Notes under the pieces: generated by a model
Told to the model about the DNA's origin: nothing
The model's input: the letters and a program-made list of their open reading frames with translations, nothing else
Database searches by the model: none
DNA from: Rotaria macrura
Lineage: Eukaryota > Rotifera > Eurotatoria > Philodinida > Philodinidae
Assembly (NCBI GenBank): GCA_900239685.1
Contig: OENT01000054.1
Span: 1 to 64,000, forward strand
Reading direction: 5' to 3'
DNA length: 64,000 nucleotides
Made by a program: the position numbers and the translations under genes
In this document: positions 61,369 to 64,000 of the stretch, piece after piece
Position numbering within the stretch: position 1 is the stretch's first letter
Layout of the letters: every line of letters begins with the position of its first letter

Positions 61369-64000
61369 GATAACTTTTCGAATGGTTTTTTTTTCTTTTA
61401 TGGAAAACAACACGTTTTTATTTTATCTATATTAAATTAAGTTCTTTCGTAGTGTAAACTTTCATTTAGAAGACTCTTTACTCTAGAGAATTTAACTAAT
61501 CATGTTTGAACATTCATCGATATGCTTTTGATTGAGACAACAGGAAAAATGATTGAATATAAATCAGTCTGTGTGTGTTTGTATATTATATCAGAGATTA
61601 GAATATTTCAGTTTCATAAATATTTTTACTTCCTATGATAAATAAAACGGACTATTTCATTATTAAATTCACGGAATGACTTCTCTGGATAGTGTATGAC
61701 TACGAAAGATACAAATATATTATTGAAATAATTTCTATATTATTGATATCAGATGAATCATGAGCAACAGAAATTTTCCAATAACTTACAACTGTTTATT
61801 GTATTTCTCTCTTTAAGTACAATTGTGATATGCAAGTTCTCTTAAAATATTACTTTGGCAGCGTAGGTTTCAAAAGTGGTTCATTTACGATTCCGAAACT
61901 ATTGAACTACAACGCATATTGGAAATTGAAAACATAAGGGGTCCTCTAAAATTAATTCTCTGTTGTTATTTCAATCGGCTAGTCCGTTTTCAAAAACATC
62001 GACTGAAGATAGTTCTAAAATAATTCTCGATGATTTATTCGTAGGACACTATTAGAATGAAACAATCGAAAAATAACTCTCATCATTCAAGTATTTCATA
62101 TTGAAGTGTATCAATTTTACCGAATTCACGCTGTAATATAAAGTATCAGCACGAAAGTCAAAAGAAATACTTTGTTGTAATGAACTTCGGTTTATCGTGG
62201 AATTCTATGTGAAGATTAATAATCGGTGAAGTCTCAAGTTTTGTTTCAAATTCCAATTTCAATTTCAATGCGAACGAAAATCTTCTTGCTTCTGATGTCT
62301 AGTTCGACTTCAAACATATTCTATATCGCTTAGTTGTATTGGATTTATATCAATGCTAAGTATCAGAGACCCAACCAGGTTGGTATTTTATAGGCCTACA
62401 ACTTGCGAATCTGCCTGTGCCTGCAAGATAATTTTCCCTGCCTGGCCTGCAAGCCAAGGTCTGTCCATTTTTTTAGCCTATATCGTGATAAGAATAGAAT
62501 ATTATTGAGTATTAGATTTTATAGAAAGTTCAATCAGTTAATGGGTCAATTTAGATGACAGTAATGAACATTTTCTGAAGTGAAAATTTAAGAAGATATG
62601 TAAAATTGCTTGCTATTGAATGGCGTTCCTTTCTTTTATATGTGTCACACTTTATAAGAATTAGAATAGAACCAAAACTCTGACCGACAGAGAAACCTCT
62701 CTCGTTAGTTAAAGTTAGACTAGGAAAGCGTAATAGTTCACTATAAGGAAGCTTCTTTTAGGTAATGAATGCTTTGGAGCAAAAATAGACTAGCGTAAAA
62801 ATAGACTGCTGAATATAATGAGGTACTTATATAATGAGAGTGTAGATGGTATACGCTTTTACTCTACATTTAATATTAATTTAAAAACATATATATTAAG
62901 AAAAATAAAGCAGTCGGCGAATAAATATTCAGAAAGTTTAAACATTTCCATCAGGCTATATGACTAATCCAAATAATGGCTAACATGCCGATAGTTAAGT
63001 AGAACTGATTACCGCCAACCTTCGTATTTAAAATATTCATGGACTTAATCAAATTATTCGAGTGTACTGCGAGACGATACACTAGAGTCAAATTCTTTCA
63101 ATAATCACTTTCCAATGCATGAAATAAGTTTTTGCACAAGAATATCGTACATGCAGGTCGGCTTCATAGCGTATCGATTCCCTCTTTTATGTTAATAAAC
63201 TGGAATACTATTCCTAGTAGGTTGTGTTGTTAGAGTTATTCGTGAATATTTTTCCTGAATGAATTTTTTTTTAAATTCTTCCTATTCAAATACTATCCTT
63301 GAAATCTAACTCATTTGAATCAGTTCTTTAAACATAATTGAACCTCTGCTAGACATCCTGAAAGAATAGAAAAGTAAACGAATCACTAGATCATGAATAG
63401 TATATGTTGTCATGGAAAAAATGCTGATGAAAGATAGCGATTCATCCCTAGAATTCCTTGAGAGGAAAACACCAATTGTACTACGTATGTCTTCTTCGGT
63501 CGTGACTAATAATAATTTTCTTTGATTCTTGATCAAATGTTTTCTTTCATATTTATCTGTGTGTATTCTTGATTTGATTAATCTTTGGAATCCATTGATT
63601 TTTTAGGGTTGCTTTGAAGAGATTCTCCGGAGAATAAACTGTAAGTGCGATGTCAATGTCACAGTCAAAATCAATTGAATGGTGAAATTCTTTTTATCCT
63701 ATTGTTGTAAATGTTAACAAACGGTAGTTGTTCTGTCGAAATTAATGATTACCGAGGCCACACTATGACGATTTCAGATAGATGAAGAGTTATAGTGTTG
63801 ATAGTACCATAATTTATTTAGCTTTCTCATATCCTAAATCCCACTGTTCACATACACTACACGTGTTTATATAGGCAACCAAGAGAGAGAAGGAAAATAT
63901 ACAATAAGAGAAAAGATAGAAAACAATAAGAAGATGAGGATAACAGGAAAGATAATTAGGGAAGATGGTATATGTATTTTTTGGGGGCAAAATTGGGATC
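61369..64000. other. ODAD3 3' flank, no further gene recognised
   Basis: About 2.6 kb without a recognisable exon. A small GC-richer patch (62360-62475) has repeated cctgc words (ctgcctgtgcctgcaag, ccctgcctggcctgcaagcc), possibly a transposon fragment. An open stretch at 63306-63536 (-) has no motif. The right edge is a purine-rich run (63880-63960). Confidence 0.4.

Noticed and set aside
62360-62475. GC-richer cctgc-repeat patch as a transposon
   Set aside because: No inverted ends or target duplication could be paired, so it is mentioned only as a possible fragment.

Overview
The window is AT-rich nuclear DNA from an animal. Its genes are split by many short introns (mostly about 55-90 nt, GT...AG), and the products are metazoan: a Rag GTPase, the splicing factor SF3A1, an outer-dynein-arm docking protein of motile cilia, lipid phosphate phosphatases, a GPRC5/BOSS-like receptor and an RBR ubiquitin ligase. 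Compact introns combined with many small DNA transposons suggest a small invertebrate. A rotifer, perhaps bdelloid, is my best guess, but nothing here proves it. All gene models were built by hand from splice signals, reading phase and remembered protein families; no database was searched.

Layout. The C-terminal half of a RagC/D gene enters from the left (+, to 1206). It converges on SF3A1 (-, 6679-11986), and the 5.5 kb between them is a pile-up of TIR elements, inverted repeats and a tRNA-like unit. A small Ly6-like gene (+, 16.6-17.3 kb) stands alone. Next come a CDK-type pseudokinase (-, 20.0-21.1 kb), a 940-bp MULE-like element with a FLYWCH ORF and a target-site duplication (21.5-22.4 kb), and a class C GPCR (-, 23.8-26.8 kb). 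After 5 kb of gene-poor, microsatellite-bearing DNA come two tandem PAP2 lipid phosphatases (-, 31.8-35.7 and 35.8-41.8 kb); the second has large introns filled with TIR elements. A GT92-family glycosyltransferase (-, 43.2-44.5 kb) follows. About 9.9 kb without host genes (44.5-54.4 kb) holds a degraded MULE-type transposase between ACTTAG subterminal repeats, a TTTCGTCGAA repeat cluster and a hAT-like MITE. The right end carries an RBR ubiquitin ligase (-, 54.4-57.3 kb) head-to-head with ODAD3/CCDC151 (+, 57.8-61.4 kb), and then 2.6 kb without recognised genes.

The genes do not form one pathway. RagC/D acts in lysosomal nutrient sensing, SF3A1 in the U2 snRNP, and ODAD3 in docking ciliary dynein. 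The points most worth following are an RFX X-box-like site just upstream of ODAD3; a CDK-like protein that has lost essentially every catalytic residue yet keeps an intact spliced frame; a piggyBac-like insertion whose removal leaves an intron of exactly ordinary size; and two elements with related ends but unrelated cores (a tRNA-like unit and a ~225-nt-arm hairpin). No retroviral, LTR or Polinton-like fossil was recognised.
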